NCBI RefSeq assembly: GCF_048564905.1
Contig: NC_132992.1
Coordinates: forward strand, 95,493,001 to 95,557,000
Reading direction: 5' to 3'
Length of the DNA: 64,000 bases
From: Vicugna pacos
Lineage: Eukaryota; Chordata; Mammalia; Artiodactyla; Camelidae
Both the position numbers and the translations under genes were made by a program. Shown here in pieces: positions 33,301-46,000 of this stretch (position 1 is the first letter of the stretch; each line of letters begins with the position of its first letter). The notes under the pieces were generated by a model. The model had not been told where the DNA came from and ran no database searches. It saw nothing but the letters and a program-made list of their open reading frames with translations.

Positions 33301-33545
33301 CCGTGCCACATAATGCTTTCCTCTCTCACTTCAGGTTCTGAGATTCTGGTCATTCTAGTCTATACCCTCAGCCAGGTGGAGCCCTCTCATCTTGCTCCAG
33401 ATCTTACTTCGCGCATCAGGCCACCCTCCCCACCCACACAGGGCCTATTCCAGGCCTCTGCCGCTCCCAACCCCACCGTGCACACGTTCACATTGATCTG
33501 CTCACCTAAGAGCTTCACCTAAATTGCACAGGAAAGGAAAGTATA
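30371..33545. other. AT-rich spacer with L1 antisense pieces
   Basis: Mostly unassigned AT-rich DNA. 31440-31760 resembles antisense L1 3' sequence, and 32740-32900 resembles antisense L1 ORF2 (ttttgtctgagattactac; tttgactaatgtttgcatag). No gene recognised. Confidence 0.5.
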
Positions 33546-33990
33546 CTGGGCCTTGCAGTGTCATCCCAAATTCATGTCCATCTGGAACCTGTGACTGTGA
33601 CCATATTTGGAACAGCGTCTTTGCAGCTATCACCAAGTTCTGATGTGGTTGTACTTGAGTAAGGTGGGCCCTAAATCTGATATGACTAGTATCCTCATAA
33701 GAAGAGGAAAATTTAGACCCAGAGACCCAGAGACAGGGAAAACTCCATGTGAAGGTAGAGGCAGAGATTGGAGGGTGCATCTGCAAGCCAATGGATGCCA
33801 AGGATTGCTGGCAACCATCAAAGGCTAGAAGAAGCGAGGAAATCTCCTCCCCTAGAGACTTCAGAGGGAGCACAGCCCTGAGGGCATACTGGTTTCAGAT
33901 CTCTAGCTTCCAGAACTGTGAGAGAGTGGTTTTAAGCCACCCAGTTAGTGGTACTTTGTTATCACAGTCCCAGGAAACTATAGCTAAGGA
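33546..33990 (+). mobile_element. Fossil MLT1A-like solo LTR (ERVL-MaLR)
   Basis: Near full-length match, from memory, to the MLT1A LTR: gaacagcgtctttgcag, atcctcataagaagagg, gaggcagagattggag, gccaaggattgctggcaacc, ttccagaactgtgagag, ttttaagccacccagtt. It is an old solo LTR of early mammalian age with no internal region. Confidence 0.75.
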
Positions 33991-34149
33991 GAAGGGAAAA
34001 GCAGGGTCATCTTCATTTCTGAAGGATGGTTTCCCTGGCTTATCGGTGGTTTTATTCAGCACTATGGACAGAGCATCACTCTCCTTGCTTCTCCTTCTGT
34101 TGTGACATCAGCTGTCCATCTTATTGTTGCTCCTTTGAAGATAATGTAA

Positions 34150-35520
34150 GGTTCCCCATTCCTTCAGCTGCCTTCAAGATTTTCTCCTTTAGTATTCAGT
34201 AGTTTTATGTTATGGATGGGTGTGACTTTCTGCGTGTGTGTGTTTTATTCTGTTTGAACCAAGGGGTGGTACCTCTCCTTAAGTTTGGAAAGATTTCTGC
34301 AATTACCTCTTTATGACTGTGTCTTCTCTTCTCTCTCTCTTTCTCTAGGGCTTTAAGCACTTACACGTTGGACTTTGTCAGTGTACCCACTCTTCTTTCA
34401 ACTCATGCCTTTGTTTTCTGGTCTACATTATAGCTCCTTTCTTTTGTTTCAGCTTCTGGTTTACTAATTCTCCAGCTGTGTTAACTCTGCTTCTAAATCT
34501 GTCTGTTGAGTCCTTAATTCATGCAGTTGTACACATTAGTTCTAAAATTCCAAATTTCTTCTCCCTCCCCCTATGGGATTGTCAAAATTGCTGCTCAGTG
34601 TCTCAACTTTATTCTAGAATCAGTAAAAGGCTTTGGGGAAAAAGTGGCTGCCAGGTTTGAATCTCTGAATTTCAGTCTCCTCTGGCTCTCAATCCCGTGA
34701 TTATTCATGACTTTGTTAACTTGTCACTACCTTCAGGAAGATTCTAAAAGTACTTTTCCAGCTTTTTCTAGTATTCCTCAATGGGAAGGTTGGGCCACAT
34801 TACCTGTATGCCCTTAACAGAAGCAGACATCTGGCATCTTTACAAAAATGACTTTCTGTTTGCTACTGGTTAATAGCAAAAAACTTGATTTCTGTATATT
34901 GGTATTGTAGCAAGTTACCTGTTATTTTTAATTGTTATTATTTTTATATATTTTTCTGGATTTTTTCTACTTAGAAAGTTATCATGTTTTAATATATTTT
35001 TGGTCTTATGGAATACATCAAGACTTCTAGTACACAGTTGCTTCCAATTTTCCTCTAAGAAAAAAAATTCAAAGAATTTTGGTTGATAAACTTTGTCAGA
35101 TCAAAGAATTCCATTGTGTTTTAGTTAGCAAAAAGTTTTATATCTTGAAAGAGTATACATTCTTTCAACATTTTCTCTCTGCCTTTAAGATGATCTTAAA
35201 ATTCTTCTTCTTTATTATGAACATGCTTTGAATGACAATAATAGATTTCATTAGGTTAAACTATCCTTATATTTTTGGGATAAACCTGACTTGGACATAG
35301 TGAATTATCTGTTTTTTCATGAGGTTCAAAATTATTTGTTAATATTTTCTCTGGAGTATTTTTATCTGTTTCATGAGTAAGACTGTCCCATAGCTTTTCT
35401 TTTCCATGCTTTCCTTTTCTGATTCCCAATCAGTGTTATATTGGCTTTATAGAATGAGTTGGGTGTTATTCCTTCTTCTTCACTTTTTGATAGTTTTTTA
35501 AATAAAATTTGAATAATACA
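34150..35520 (-). mobile_element. Old L1 fragments, antisense
   Basis: 35100-35520 resembles antisense ORF2 (gggataaacctgacttgg; ggctttatagaatgagttgg). 34150-34620 resembles antisense L1 5'/ORF1 sequence with weaker support. Non-coding. Confidence 0.55.
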
Positions 35521-35754
35521 TTTTTTTAAGAGCTTCAGGAAACATGGCCCTGGTATTTTTATTTGAAAAGATTTAAATCTACTGCTTTAATTTATGTAAT
35601 AAATAAAACAAAGAAGTTTAATAAATATGGTACTATTGAGCTTTTCTATTCCTGAGTCATTTTTGATAAGATCCTGTCCTGGGATTTAAAATTTTTACTA
35701 TATACTAGTGGAATAAATTTATTTATTATTTCCTCTTATTACTTTTTCATCAAT

Positions 35755-36310
35755 AACTAGTTTTTAAAAAATATTTTTTACTGAGTTATTGTCATTTTAC
35801 AATGTTACATCAAATTCCAGGGTAGAGCACAATTTTTCAGTTATACATGAACATATATACATTCATTGTCACATTTTTTCGCTGTAAGCTACTATAAGAT
35901 CTTGCATATATTTGCCTATGCTATACAGTATAGTCTTGTTTATTCTACATTTTGACCACCCAGTCTGTCCCTTCCCACCCCCCACCCCCTTGGCAACCAC
36001 AAGTTTGTGTTCTGTGTCTATGAGTCTGTTTCTGTTTTGTATTTATATTCATGTTTTTTAGATTCCACATATGAGTGATCTCATATGGTATTTTTCTTTC
36101 TCTTTCTGGCTTACTTCACTTAGAATGACATTCTCCAGGGGCATCCATGTTGCTGCAAATGGCGTTATGTTGTCATTTTTTATGGCTGAGTAGTATTCCA
36201 TTGTAAAAACATACCATTTCTTCTTTATCCAGTCATCTGTTGATGGACATTTAGGCTGTCTTGGCTGTTGTAAATAGTGCTGCTATGAACACTGGGGTGC
36301 AGGTGTGTTT
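35755..36310 (-). mobile_element. L1 3' end, antisense (camelid-lineage family)
   Basis: Closely related to 28390-28960: tacaatgttacatcaaattc, ctatacagtatagtcttg, gattccacatatgagtgatc, ttccattgtaaaaacatacc. Severely 5'-truncated. Confidence 0.8.
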
Positions 36311-38075
36311 TTGAAGTAATTGATTTTTTTTGGCTTATATGATTATTTCCGTTTTTTTGTGTTTATTTTGCTGTTCTTTTCCCAACTTTTCAGTTTGGGC
36401 TCTGTATTAACTCAGTGCTTTCTGCCTCACAGACATTTAAGGCTATGGACTTCTCTTCTGATTTGACCCGTGAGCTGTGTGTAGGAGCCCATTTACCCCT
36501 TCGCCATGGTTGTCTCTCTCATTTGCTGCACTGTTGGAGATCTTGATACCATGACTTTAGTTTTTTTCAGTTTATCGATGGTGCAGTGGACATCAGGCTT
36601 CACAAGCAGGTTTGTGTTCGATGTATGTGCGTGCTCTGTGATGCTGGTGTCGGCTTGACCAGGCTGGTGGACTCTGCTCCTAGGTCTGGTGTGCCCTGAC
36701 TTTTGCATCCACTCACCCCTCCCTCCTCCTTCTTGAGGCCACTCTAGCCAGGTCTTGGCCACCTTGCTGTTGAGACTGCTCTTGAGAGGACCCCTTGCTC
36801 CCTGTCAGCCTCCTGGAGACACGCCTCCGGAGCATGCATGCAGTGGACCAAGTCCTTCCTTGGCACCACGTGCAGAGTGTCCCTGCACATGATGTCCTCC
36901 TTCTAGCCCTGTATCTTTCTGACTCCTGCCTCTGACCCTGGCTTCCAAGTCCTCCCCTCCACCTGGTGCCACACATTGACTTTGGCTCCCTTCCACGCAC
37001 CCTTCTTGGTGTCCCTGCTAGTCCTGGGAGTATCAGCCACAGCACCATGTGCAGTCCTGGATTTACTCCTCCTCCTCCAGTGACTTCTTCCTAAGCCCCA
37101 GAGCCCAGGTCCAACAGGAGCATCCACTCCCACATCCATTCCTGTGTATGTAATTGGCAGCTTGAACTGGCCACACTGAAGGGAGAGTTGTTGACCCCAG
37201 AGATCAGTGAATGGCACTGCATTCATGCTGTGATGCAGGGGATCTCGTGGGTGCGACTTCTCTCTGCAGACCCTCAGCTCCACTTTCAGGCACATGCATG
37301 ATCTGAGCCCTTCTCTCTGCTGCCACTGCCCCTGCTCTGCCTCCTGCTACTCCCCCAGAAGGACTCCTGCACAGATCTCCAGGGCCCTTGACTTAAACCC
37401 TCCCTCCAGTGCAGCTGACTTTCCAGTGCAAAATTGAAAACCCCCCAACCCAAATGCCTTTGGGGGCATCCCATCACCCCAGAGCAAAGCATGAAGCTTG
37501 AACGGGCTCGTATGGCCTCACTTTATCTTCCCCACCTCCTCCTCCCCAGTCTCCCAGCTTCTGATGCAGCCCCACTAGCCTTCCTGCTGCTCCTTGAACT
37601 TGTAAAGCACATTTCTGACCCAGGACCTTTCTGCCTTCTGCTCCTTCTGCCTGGACGTGCCTCCCCGATGCCTGCAGGCCCTTCATCTGCCAGGACAGCA
37701 CCTGGCAGTGAGGTGTCGGTCCTCGCCTGGCCTCCTTGTCTTTGGTAGGGCATTTGATCTGTGTCCAGTTGTGTTGTTCCTCTCCCATCAGGGCAGTGGT
37801 GCCACAGAGCAGTCACACTGCACACTCCCACTTGGATGCCTGCTTGGCGCATGGTAGGCTGCCATGAACAGTTGTCACCTGAACTGATGGTCAGTTGTTT
37901 AAAGTCACTGCTTTGATTATGTGTGATGCCTAACAATTTCATGTTTTATTGGCTATTTGTTGTTTACAAACTACTGGAAATGATCCCTCCACTCCCACTT
38001 CCACCAAAAACTTCTTATAGGTCAGATTTGTCCCATTCATTGCATTTTTTCCAACGCTCATTTAGTTGGACTTTC
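36311..38075. other. Spacer with L2 remnant
   Basis: Pyrimidine-rich single-copy-looking DNA. An L2-like stretch is listed separately. No gene recognised. Confidence 0.4.
37520..37705 (+). mobile_element. L2 LINE remnant
   Basis: The stretch gccttcctgctgctccttga, then tttctgacccaggacctttc and tgctccttctgcctgg, follows the L2 3'-region pattern. Ancient and non-coding. Confidence 0.6.
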
Positions 38076-38522
38076 TGATGGTTAATTTTATGGATTAACT
38101 TGGCTAGGATATAGTGCCCAGATATTTGGTCAAACACTAATCCAAAGAGTGAAGGTATTTGAAAAATGTGTTGATATTTAAAGCAGTAGACATTGGGTAA
38201 AGCAGATTGTTCTACATGGGTAGGCCTCATCTATTCAGTTGAAGACCTTAAGAGAAAAAAGAGTGAGGTTTCCTGAGGAAGAGGGAATTCTGCCCGCAGA
38301 TGGCCTTTGGACTCAGACTGTAACATCAACTCTTCCCTGGAGCTCTGGACTGCTGGCCTGCCCTGCGGATTTTGGATGCTCCAAGCCTTCACGATCACAG
38401 GACCCAATTCCTTAAAAATCTCTCTTTCTCTCTATGTATATATCAGTATACACACATACGTTTATCTGTCTGTCTGTCATTTCTGTCTCATACATCTATT
38501 CTTGGAGAACCCTGACTACTGC
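38076..38522 (+). mobile_element. Fossil MaLR/ERVL-type solo LTR
   Basis: Starts tgatggttaattttatgg and ends cttggagaaccctgactac. Internal landmarks are gtgcccagatatttggtc, taaagcagattgttctaca and caattccttaaaaatctctc. It is a nearly complete, old solo LTR of the family seen in part at 204-470. Subfamily not resolved. Confidence 0.6.
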
Positions 38523-41500
38523 AGACTCTTTTTGAAGTTACTCACTTTGCCCACTCTCTCTCCCACAGCATTTAACTTTTTGTTTGTAGAGACTTTATCT
38601 TCATAGATTTAAAATTTTTTCTTTCTGTAGGCAAATCTCTCAATGTCACTTTTAAACTTCCTGGCCTTGGTGTCATTCTGAGAAAGCACTCATTCACCCC
38701 AATGGAACGCAGACAGGTTCCCGTAACTTCCTCTGGCCTGCTTACCGATTTGCATGCTGCTGGTTCCGACTTTACTCTTGTCCTGACCGTGAGGGCAGAG
38801 ACGCTGTCCCTGATCTTCCTGTCCCCCAACTCTCTTTTGAGGTCTTGTCCCAGCCATATGCCTTCCAGAATTAACTCAGTCAACACGGGCCCGGCTGTGG
38901 ACCAGGAATGAACACATTCCTTGGCTGGAGATCACAGCCTGGTTTCTGCCTGGGTCCTGGGAAGCCTCAGTCCACAAGCCTCAGAGGGCAGGGCTGGCTC
39001 GGAACCTCCCCCAAACACTGAGGGAGGGCGTTCAGTCGGGCCTCACACAGGTGGCCAGGGGGTGGGCTCCACACCAGGGGACTGGGCTCATCAAGCCTTG
39101 ACTTAGGGGTAGGAGGCGGGTGCGTCCTGTTTGTCGCCAAAGCTGGAAACAGATGTTTCTGCCCCGAGAGGAGGGTGCCAGGCGGGTGGGATCGTGGTGA
39201 CTCGGGTGAGCTGCAGAGCGTGCAGGACCAACGGCCCGGGGCTGGGCGGAGGCCAGTGGCTGCGGTGCCAGGAAGGCCACAAGCAGTCTTGTGAGGGGAA
39301 ATGGCTGGCCCCAGGGCCCCGGGCTGTCACACGCCTCTGGCAGAGATAGACTGGTGGTTCTTGAAGATAAAAGAGGGTCTGCTGGAAGGCCCCCTGGGTT
39401 TTCCTGTTGAAGAACTGAGTGAAGGGCCCGGCGTCCACCCAACAGGCTGAGGCCCTGGCTGTGGTTGGAGGGGCTCTCGTGCTTTGTGTGAAAATGTTTC
39501 CTGAGCAGAAAGAAACTCAAATACAGGCTCCTTGGACCAAACCAGGCACCCTCCATGCTCAGGGAACCTGCAGGCTTTGGTGTCTGGCCTCCCTCTGGCC
39601 TCCCTCCCAGCCTCCTGGGGCCTGCAGACAGGACTCCACAGTGCAAACCCTTGGGGCTGTGGACTTGGGGACAGCTGGGTAACAGTGACGATCGCTCGGG
39701 GGCTCCTGCAGTGAGGGCCCTGTGCATGCTCTCCTTGGAGGCTCTGAGGCCTCTCCCCCGAGGCAGGCCACCCCTTCCTTCCTTCACACCTTCCTTCAGC
39801 TGCTGCTCTTGAGGGACTTCAGGTCCTGACTGGAGGCAGGCAGTACCCAGGGCCCCACAGGTAGTGACACACTGTGGAAAGTGGGGAGCAAGCATGGACC
39901 GTCATAAGCAGGGTGGTGGGGCCCATCTGGGCCCTGGGCCTGGCTGGGTCAGTGGGGAGGCATGAAAATTTTGATTTCACTCTTGTAACAAGAACTCTTC
40001 ATTGGGTTTGAGCTGGGACTCCCAGGACAGATTCAGGTTTTAAAAGACCCCCCTGGCTGTGGGCTGGGGAGTGGGTGAGCCTGGAGTCTGGAGGTGGTCA
40101 CTTACTGAGATGGGGCAGAGTGGGCCAGGAGTTGCTCTCAGAAGGGAAGTGGCGTGGCACACTCCACTGGGCCTGCCTGTCCCGGGAGGGCCCGTGACCC
40201 TGGGACTCGGGCGCGGCCCTGACCTCCGTCGCTCAGTGAGTGTTTGCTGGCACTACTGCCCATGGGCTCTGGTCCACGTGTTGGGGCTCATCAGGGAGAT
40301 AAAACCCTGCGCTCTTGGAGTTAACTTTCTAGGTTTCTACGAGGAGAAAGAAATGACCAACTAGCACAATGCGCATGTGAAACTTGGGAAGGGCTGGAAG
40401 GGGCAGAGCAGAGAACTTGGAGCAGGGGTGGGGGGATGAGGGCAGTGCGCCGTCGTTCTGGGCAGGGCCACGGGGCGGGCTGCAGTGAAGGACTGGGAGT
40501 GCAGGTCCAGAGGCCGGGAGAGAGGTCTCTGCCAGGGGACAGCCAGGCCGGAGGCTCTGACGATGGAAGGACGGGAGGTCAGGGTGTGGACCCATGTACA
40601 AATTTCGGATAAAATGTGAGGCCCTTTCGGGCAGCGGGCGAGCTGAGCCCTCATCGGCGATCTCGCGACAGGGCCACCTCACTGCCAGGCTGGCTGAGAA
40701 GGCCGCAGCGGGCGAGTTGGGATGGGAGGCCTGGAGGATGTGACTGAGGCCCTGCAGACACGGCCAGGCCCAGGAAAGTGGGCAGAGCTGGGGCAGGTCC
40801 GCTGCTAGACTGGGACGAGGTGCAGAGAAAGATGGGAGTCCATTCAGAGTCTGGACCTGAGCTGTGGGAGGGATGGGGCGCTCTTGCTGGGATGGGGAGG
40901 ATGCAGGGGACGGGCTGCTTCTGGAGGGACCAATGGTGTTTTCCTTGTTGCGGCCACTGCAGCAGATCCCCGCAGGCACTTGCCTTGTCACCGAATGGAG
41001 GCAGGAGTCTGACACGAGTCTCGCAGGACCTCAAGCACGGGTGGGCGGTCCTCCGTCTTCGCAGCCAGAAGTGTAGCCTCCTGCCTCTATGTCACCCGCC
41101 TGGCTTCTCCTTGCCGGGGTTCCCCTGCCTCCCTCCCGCGAGGACCTTGTGGTGACACTGGGCCAGCCCAAGAAGCCAGAGTCTCCTCGTTGTGTCAGGA
41201 TCCCGGGCTAAGCACATCTGCATGGGCGCCACTTGCAGGCTCCAGGGATCAGATCAGCAGCCTCACGGCCACGTTCAGCCTGCCATCTGGATGGTCAGTT
41301 GCGGGTGTGCTGAGTGTGAGATGTGTGGCCACCCTCCCAGGCCAACATGTGGAGTAAGGGCCACATTCAGGGATGGGGTGGGCGTGGAAGCCATGAAGAG
41401 GTGCTGCTGGGTCAAGGCTGGACTGGGGGATGGGGGGATGGTGTGGCATCGGAGCCAGACTAGGAGTAAGACCCGGAGTCTGCGAGGTGGGCAGGCCGGA

Positions 41501-42899
41501 GGGGAGCAGCCTGGGCACCGACCACTGGTCTGCAGAGTGGAGGCTGGGAGGCCGCCCGGGGCTGGCACCTGCACGGTGCCCTCCTCGCTGGCCTCCCCGT
41601 GCATGGGTGGCCCCTCACCTGGCAGGGAGAGGAAAGACTGCAGTGGACCAGGGCCCGCTGTGGGGGCTCTGGGGACAGCAGGAGGCCAGAAGTGACCAGG
41701 CACTGACCAGTGACCAGTGCCAGGGTCTCTCCAGGTCCCTTCAGACAGCACTTCACCAACTGCTCACCCCACTCTACCTGAGGGGGGCTCTCACCCTGTC
41801 TGATGGAGGGAGTGGGTGCGAGGGGGGGTCTCAAGGGCTGCCCAGCTGTGCAGACAGTGAGGGGCGGGCTGGACCCCCCCAGGACTCTGTGTGCCCAGCC
41901 GCTCCTGTCTCACCACTCAGTGCCGCCTTCTGTGTGAGCGCCCGTGTGCTCGTGTGTGTGTTGTGTGCGGTGTGCGTGCCCGTGTGTGGGCACGGACTGC
42001 ACATGGGTGTGCTTGGGCACAGGCCCCTGTGTTTGCCTGTGTTTGATGTGGGGAGCAGGGCCTCTCAGCTCTGCTGGCTTCCGCACCATGGCTGCCCCCG
42101 CTGCTTCTCCGACCCTGCTGGCAACCTATCTTGCTCGTGTATGGATTCCCCTGGATGTCTGTCCTCAGCCTCCTGGTCCTCTGACCTGGGAAGAGCCAGA
42201 CTGCTGGGACAGAGAAACAGGAGGCAGGTGAGATGAGCCAAAGCTGTTTATGGGGCAGGACCGTGGGTGGGAAGTCAAGGGGGCTATAGTCAGGACTGGG
42301 GGGACTCCGGGGGGAGAGCCTCCTCTCTGGTGGGCTGGGCTCTGCGTGGACAGAGGAGAGCCAGGGCAGGCGGGGTGTGAACAAGACGGGGCTGGAAGGG
42401 CCCCGTGCACAGGACAGAGTGCAGGCCGGGCCCTCTGCCCTCTGGCAGCTTCCCTCCGCGGTGCCGGCGTCTGCTCTCTGGGGCAGCTTTGCCCATGGCA
42501 AGAGCCCAGTGTCAAGAAGGGGCTGGTGGGTACAGGCTGCGGGAGAGGGGGCACTGAGAGCAGGGTCCCTGGAGCACATGGCACAGCTGGGGCCTTGCTT
42601 CTCTTGGAGGACAGGGTGCAAGCTTCCGTGTCTGGTCCCCTCCTGCCAGCCGAGTCAGGGCCCCCATCCCAGGCGAGTGGGTGTGGAGTGCCTGTTCTTC
42701 TCTAGGGGGGCTGCGGGTGGAAGGAAGGGTGCAGCCCTACAGCTGAGAGGGTCCGGGTGGCCCACCAACGGCCCAAGTATTCCTCCCTCTCCCTCAGGAT
42801 CCCCGGGCGGACTCCAGTGTCCCCACAGCCCTGGACGCAGGGGTGCTGGCTGGCGGGCGAGGGAGCTGCCCACCCGTGCGGGCGGGGTCCTCACCCCAC
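38523..42899. other. 3' flank of IGHD
   Basis: GC-rich DNA. The IGHD M2 exon (in human only a Val-Lys and stop) should lie between 42899 and the probable 3' end near 42250, where catAAA-like poly(A) sequence is seen on the minus strand; I could not place it. A TG/GTGC-rich stretch lies at 41940-42010. Nothing else recognised. Confidence 0.35.
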
Positions 42900-43042
42900 C
42901 TTAATGAAGGCGATGCAGCCGCTGTAGACCAGAGTCACGAGGAGCAGGGCCATGAAGGTTAGCCACAGTCGGTTGGTATCCTCCAGGCCAGAATAGCCAC
43001 TGCCACTCTCGCCGTGTCTCTGGGAGGTCCAGGAGGCCAGAT
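42900..43042 (-). CDS. IGHD: IGHD membrane exon M1
   Basis: Acceptor ctccccag, donor ATTAAG|GTGGGG. It encodes DLASWTSQRHGESGSGYSG, then LEDTNR, then a transmembrane helix WLTFMALLLVTLVYSG followed by CIAFIK. The YSG-x-x-x-FIK end matches the human delta M1 (LYSGIVTFIK) and includes the polar face for CD79 pairing. The exon is open with good splice sites, which stands out against the damaged CH2 and CH3. Confidence 0.85.
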
Positions 43043-46000
43043 CTGGGGAGGAGCAGGCGCTGGTGAGAAGATTGGTCCTGCGCCCGCCCCAGCACACGGC
43101 AGGCAGCTGACAGCCAGGGCCTATGCTAGGGGTGCCCTGCCATCCCCGACCAGCATCTGAGAACTGCCTTCTCCCTGCCAGGCTGTGCGGGGCGCAGGGA
43201 AGACGCGGACGCACGGGGGCGGCCCAGCCGGCTGTGCAGCGGCAGCCTCACTGGCCAGGGTGAAAGAAAGAGCTGACGGTGCCCACCAGGCAGAGAGCAG
43301 AGGGCGCGACATCACGGACGCCCGGTATCGGCATCATGAACGCCCGGTATCGGGAGAGCCTGGCTGGGGAGAGTGACAGGAGCCCCGGGCACCTGCAGCG
43401 GGGTGCTCAGCGTTCCGCGGAGGAGAGGCCAGAGCTGAGCAGGGCCCAGGATCCGCTGGTGACTTTGTCCTGAGAGTGGTGAGGAGCCATCCAAGGGCTT
43501 TAAGCAAGGGCACGTCAGGACCAACCTGTATAAGAGGAAGTCATTTCTGATGGAGACTGGAGCGGGCGCAGGGCAAGGCAGGGTGGGAGGGACGTGCGGG
43601 CGTCCAGGCCCAGAGCGCACGCCGCGATCCGGCGGGAAGGCCTATGGGCAGGTGGGAGGTGCTGAGTCCTGGGACCTGTCACACGTCATAGAGTTTTCCA
43701 GGTATTCATTCTGTGCGTGGTTTTTGCGGGTCCACCTTGTGTTTGACCACAGCTGCTGGAGGTGGGGTCCGTGGGTGGTGCCAGCTGGGGACCACTGGTC
43801 ACAGGGCACGGGGGGTAAGTATGCAAGTGATGTGTGCATCAGAAAACTTTTTACAGCAGTCTGTTGACTCTAATAAGAAAACACTGGCATGTCTTTGTTT
43901 CTGTTTCATTTTTCTAGTAATTAATCCCCACTGTACTCTATGAAGGTATTGGTCCATGATTAATTGGAAAAAATTAAAAAGGCCACAGTCCTGTGGCATG
44001 GAGAACTTGAAAGAGCCTGTTCTAGACACTTGGAATGCAGTGGTGAGGGGTCCGGGGCCCGTCAGACAGCTAAGCACAGGGACAGCTCCCCACGGACGTG
44101 CTCCGCCCAGGTAAAGGCCAGGTGCACGGATCCCCCGTGACCCAGGCCTGGGGGGCAGGGCGTCTTCTCAGACACACAGAAGAGCTCGTGTGAATGAGAA
44201 GCGGAAGTCAGCTGGCTGAGAAGGCGGAAAGGCTTTGGACGAGAGACGCGGCATTGAGAAGAATTGTAGGTGGGAGAAGTCATGCCCCATTCACGCCTCT
44301 TGAGAGGGACAGGGCAGGTCGGCGGGCAGTCCCTCGGGCACAGTCCCAGAACCCCTGGGGCAGGGCCTGGAATTTCTTCTTAGGGCACAAGGAAGCCATG
44401 AGGAGCGTTTCAGATGAGGGAGCAGTGACATGACCAGATCGCGTTTGACTCCAGCACCCGGGTCCCCGGGCTCTCACTCTGACATTGTGTTTGGATTACG
44501 AGTGAGGGCTTTCCGCTTATTTGCATCTTGAAGTTTTGATTGGATGCTGCACGTTGTGCACAGACACAGCGAGCCTGAGGCCGCATGTACACACGCGTCT
44601 TCCACTCGCCTCGGTCGGGCTGGGTGGCAGGAGAGGTGGCTCCTGACTACGCCTTCGGGTGGGGTCGGGCTTTGGGCTCTAAGCTTCGTGCAAGGCTGGA
44701 GACGGCTTGCTGCCACCCTGCTCTGCTCCCAGCCGCTGCTCGCCCAGCCACGGTCCCGGGTGGGGCGGTCAGTGGGTGGGGGGGATTTTTCTGGGGCTCA
44801 TCAGTATCGCCCGCCTTGTGCCAGCTCTGCAGACACGAGATCCTGGCTGACTCCCTCACACCCCCTCCTGTCACGGACAGCCACGCCTCTGTCCTCCTGC
44901 GGTTGCGGTGAGGACAAAGCGGCCAAGTGCCTCTTCTCCCCTGAGAATCTAGGTCAGTGCGACATCTCCAAGCCCTCAGCTCTTCAGCTACAGTTTATTT
45001 GCCGGTGTCATTTTCTTGCCGCCTGAGTGACTATCTTGCTACTGACTGCATCCTAAGTGGAGGCAGAGCCCTGATGGGGTTTAAAGATCACCCTGGCCAC
45101 GGAGTGAAGGAGGCAACACTGGCTGGGAGACCTGCAGGGAGGGGAGAAATGGCGCAGGGCCCACGGAGAGAAGCGGGAGGATTCAGGAGTTGGGGGGCTG
45201 CCAGATGCGAGGGTGACGGAGGGGTGAGGTGTCCTGGCTTGTCCATGGGCCTGGGCAGAGGTGGCCGTCTCATGAGGTGGGGCTGTGGGCTGAGGAGCGG
45301 CCAGGCCAGAGGGACGTTTAACCACGATGACAACCGTAGAGGGCATGCTTGTTCTGCAGGGGACAGTGGTGGGCTGACCCTAGACTGGAGAGGGAGGGGG
45401 TGGCCTGTGGATGCAGGACGGGGGAAAGGCCACAGGACTGCCCAAGGCAGCAAAGTCACCACTGCAGGGACAGCTGGCCCAGTGGAAGCAGAGGCTGCAA
45501 TCCAGCTGGGGCTGAGGCCACGGAGGACTGGCTGTGGGGCGGGGGCGAGGCTGCCCTAAGCAGGGAGCAGTTCTGGACCCCTCCACCTGTCTGGAGGAGG
45601 GGTCCAGGCAGGGAAGCCCCAGCTGCCTTCCTGAGCACGCCTCTGGGCTCAGACCTGGGGCGGGTGGTGTGGCTCTGGCCTTCTGTGGAGGGCTTCCTTC
45701 CCTCACTCCTGGAGGCCCTGGGGACTGGCCTGGCCGCCTACAGCTTCTGCTATGCACTGTCTTCAGAGTGTGTGGCCCTGGCAGGTGGATATACCTCTAG
45801 CCCCTGCAAGAGATGGGAGAGTCTTGGGCCAAGGCCTGGGAGGCGGCCCGTCCAGACCCTCCCGGACCTGAGACCTGGAAGAGCTGGCTGTGTGCCTGGG
45901 GCGGCCCGTCTGCGGGGTGTGGAGGACGGCAGGCCGGGGGTTGGGTCAGTGAGGACTCGGCTCTCAGGGAGCCCTTGAGGGGGTGGTCCTCCTTCGGACA

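Noticed and set aside
39032-39895. A 287-residue minus-strand frame
   Set aside because: No domain, signal peptide or splice context recognised; GC-rich DNA gives several such frames here on both strands.
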